Positions 7,811 to 10,221 of a stretch of 10,221 bases of DNA are shown here, in pieces. The position numbers and the translations under genes were made by a program. How positions within the stretch are numbered: the first letter of the stretch is position 1; each line of letters begins with the position of its first letter. This DNA is from Phoronis ovalis (Eukaryota; Phoronida; Phoronidae), in the NCBI GenBank assembly GCA_028565635.1, contig JAOXYB010052123.1, positions 1,356 through 11,576 of the forward strand, read 5' to 3'. The notes beneath the pieces were generated by a model. The model was not told the origin of the DNA and made no database searches. It saw only the letters and a list, made by a program, of their open reading frames with translations.

Positions 7811-10147
7811 ATCAGATCCAAATTGTGAAGTGGTTGTACTTTATTTAATTTAACGGAAATGGTATATCGTCATATTAAATCGCTATAATAATTTTAAAAA
7901 ACTTGTAATACAACTCGAAACTCGAAAAAAAGCTAAACATTTTTAACAGTGTACGAGCAGTAAGCATTATTATCACGTGCGTTTTTAATAATATGATTAG
8001 GCAGCGTGACATTTTGTAATTCATGATTGGACTGTTTCTATCTGATGTAGTAAAAGGTTGCTGGTCAAGGGACATACTTTTTAGGAAAGCCTTCGGCTCG
8101 GAGTAATTTTTTAATTTGTTCTCTTTTACAGTACTTTTCATATTTGTTTTTTATTTTATATTTTTAAAACTTGATTGTTCGCTTTGTTTTATAATTACAC
8201 TTTTTATGGCTTTTTAATGTTCCTTTTATTATGAAAATGAATTATTTAATTTGATATATTTGTTTAACAGTATACTCTTATAGGTTTTTCTGTAAGTTAC
8301 TTTTTTGTTGTATTAATATAATGTTGTGCAGCATCGTCTTTGCTTGATAATTCAGTAATAGTAACAAACATTTTGAACTGGTACCCTCCTGTTTCTTCTT
8401 CCCTCTTCCTAAGCCTACTATATCGTAATCTGTACATATCGCATTATTTGTTAAATATGTATATAATAACACATTAGTTTTATATAGTAAAGCATACATA
8501 TTTTCAACATATGGCTAGATAGAAATAATTATTCCCCTGAAAAGTTCTTTTTTAGTGTCAATAGGTACTGTTTTTACAACATACCCACTGCAACTTTTAA
8601 TATTATAATTCCATAATTTTTACACAAAAATTCCGGATAAAATTATTCATAAATCATAAATCATGCACTCATTGTGTAATTTATCTCCAAATCTATAACT
8701 AAAGAAAGGGTTTACTTTTTAATGACATTTTGATGTGTCGTAGGGTATTTGTATCTACATCGTATATCGCGTCATTGGTAATAATAGCGAGGTGATTGAT
8801 ATGCGCTTTGGGGTTGCTCAGTCCGAATCGGCAACAAAGAATTTTTTACCTAAAAAGCTCTACACATACATTTATATATGGCAGATAAAATTGTAGAAAA
8901 TGGTGAAGTTCCTTTTATAATCGATTGTGGAGATGAGATTTATATCCAGTGCTTTTCTGTATGTGAAAATCTTAATGTGCAATTAGAGTATGATTTTAAG
9001 TCAATTATCATATGACCAGCTATAATTAAAATATTTGTCTCAATTAATAATATGACATAACATAAAGATATAATCACACAAAGACGAGCATTAAGGTTGT
9101 ATTTTTGTTGCATTAAATCAGCATGGTATTTATCGCATTTTTGCAGTTTCATTGTGTGGGTTTTTTTCCGGGAATTTTGATGGAGCTCTTGAGCCGAAAC
9201 TACTTTTCACACGCTCCAATATATCAAATTTAACAATCATTCTTGTCCTAAATCCCGAATATAAATTTAAAGCAGTTTATCATATTGTTTGAGTGACAAA
9301 AATTGCAATAATCGTCCAAATGTGAAATCGTTATGGGAAGGAGATCCAAAAGTATACGCTCTGAATACAGATAACAATATGTAAAAATTGAAAATATTCA
9401 GTCGTGTCTTAGTCCTTTGTTAATGAGTTGTGGGTGTCGGTGCAGTGCTGTTTTACGTACAAAAATGCTTTGTCTCTGTTCTTATTTGTGCTTGTAGTAT
9501 ACTGTAAGAAGAATATAATATAAGTGAACATAAAAATTTGAATATGTATGTTTTTAATTTTGTACCAAAGATCACAGGATTGAAAACCAGTTATGACGCA
9601 CGATAATTATTCAAAACACTATTATATTTTTTGAATAAAAAGTAGACCGCCAAGTAGAACGCCTATATTTATAATAGAAATACCAATAGACCAACGATCC
9701 GTAGAAATGTGAAGGCTACAGGCAGGGCGTTACATACGTTACTACCACAAGGTATCCAGATTGTGTAGTAGGCGTAAATCGTAATAAACAAATACCGCCC
9801 ATCAACAGAGCTCCGAGTCTGTTCGTAGAAACTAAAACTATTAAAATTTAGGCTACATATACTAGACTTTACGCGTAACTATAAAATTTTAGACCTGTCA
9901 AACCCAGTGACAGTAGTACATTTGTCATCCACGTTTGTATTGATGAAGTACAATTTATTGTCAATAAATATTAATAGCTTTTCATTGTATTTTGTCTGCT
10001 TCCAACAGACCATTTTACTGTTGATGAGCATAAATTGACATGGATTGAAGAGTTGTTTTCATCTTATGAAATTAATGCAAAAGTTCATATGACTTTTGTG
10101 CACTCGAATAAAAACCCAACATGACTAACCGCTCGTTCTCCTAATCG
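7811..10147. other. AT-rich flank, no gene supported
   Basis: Only short open frames occur, with low-complexity or AT-driven translations. A 45-codon plus-strand frame at 8878-9015 and a short frame at 8801 look slightly more protein-like, and on the minus strand 9608-9700 encodes a hydrophobic stretch ending in a stop, but none has a recognisable domain or a complete set of gene signals. Confidence 0.55.
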
Positions 10148-10182
10148 ACACACACACACACACATACACACACACACACACA
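10148..10182. repeat. (CA)n microsatellite
   Basis: A CA dinucleotide run of about 35 bases with one interruption (t at 10165). Typical eukaryotic simple repeat. Confidence 0.95.
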
Positions 10183-10188
10183 TTATCA

Positions 10189-10216
10189 CATATTACACAC
10201 ATATTACACACATATT
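10189..10216. repeat. 11-bp tandem repeat, about 2.5 copies
   Basis: The unit CATATTACACA occurs at 10189-10199 and 10200-10210, with a partial third copy (CATATT) at 10211-10216. It directly follows the CA microsatellite and probably derives from it by slippage. Confidence 0.85.
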
Positions 10217-10221
10217 GTATA

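Noticed and set aside
7875-8141. Minus-strand 88-residue open frame
   Set aside because: No recognisable domain; the C-terminal half is low complexity. It might be a repeat relic but nothing here proves it.
8940-9152. Minus-strand 70-residue open frame with a hydrophobic middle
   Set aside because: Composition follows the AT-rich background; no gene signals around it.

Overview
The window looks like a piece of an AT-rich animal genome, not a bacterial or viral one. It has no long uninterrupted reading frame. Instead a chain of short exons on the minus strand joins cleanly through GT...AG introns of about 0.3 to 1.4 kb, and (CA)n and other simple repeats are present. The encoded protein is a zona pellucida (ZP) domain protein, a metazoan extracellular family. 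A marine invertebrate, perhaps a bivalve or other lophotrochozoan, fits the look of the protein and the intron-rich AT-rich DNA, but the taxon is an inference.

Positions 6200 to 1 (read on the minus strand) hold one gene. A possible promoter (TATAAAG at 6191-6197, initiator near 6166) and a possible non-coding first exon (6118-6166) precede the start codon at 5867-5869. Eight coding exons follow: 5831-5869, 4359-4392, 3454-3686, 2721-2890, 1972-2114, 1597-1678, 985-1183 and 173-317. Their junction phases (0, 1, 0, 2, 1, 2, 0, 1) agree at every step and give 348 complete codons plus one base. Exons 1-2 encode a signal peptide, exons 3-4 the ZP-N half with four cysteines, exons 5-8 the ZP-C half with eight cysteines, and exon 8 ends with a basic RRRR-D furin-type site. 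The C-terminal tail (expected membrane anchor or GPI signal) is not seen and probably lies beyond base 1.

The most notable feature is a 51-bp near-perfect tandem duplication (63-bp period) at the start of exon 3. It has copied a whole 3' splice module: branch-point-like motif, pyrimidine tract, AG and the first 21 exon bases. The upstream acceptor is in frame and open, and its use would add 21 residues including a cysteine next to the first ZP cysteine.

Positions 6200 to 10221 are AT-rich flank with no gene I can support. They hold a 36-bp perfect direct repeat pair (7722-7757, 7775-7810), a small hairpin, a few short open frames without recognisable homology, and a CA microsatellite with a short 11-bp tandem repeat at the very end.
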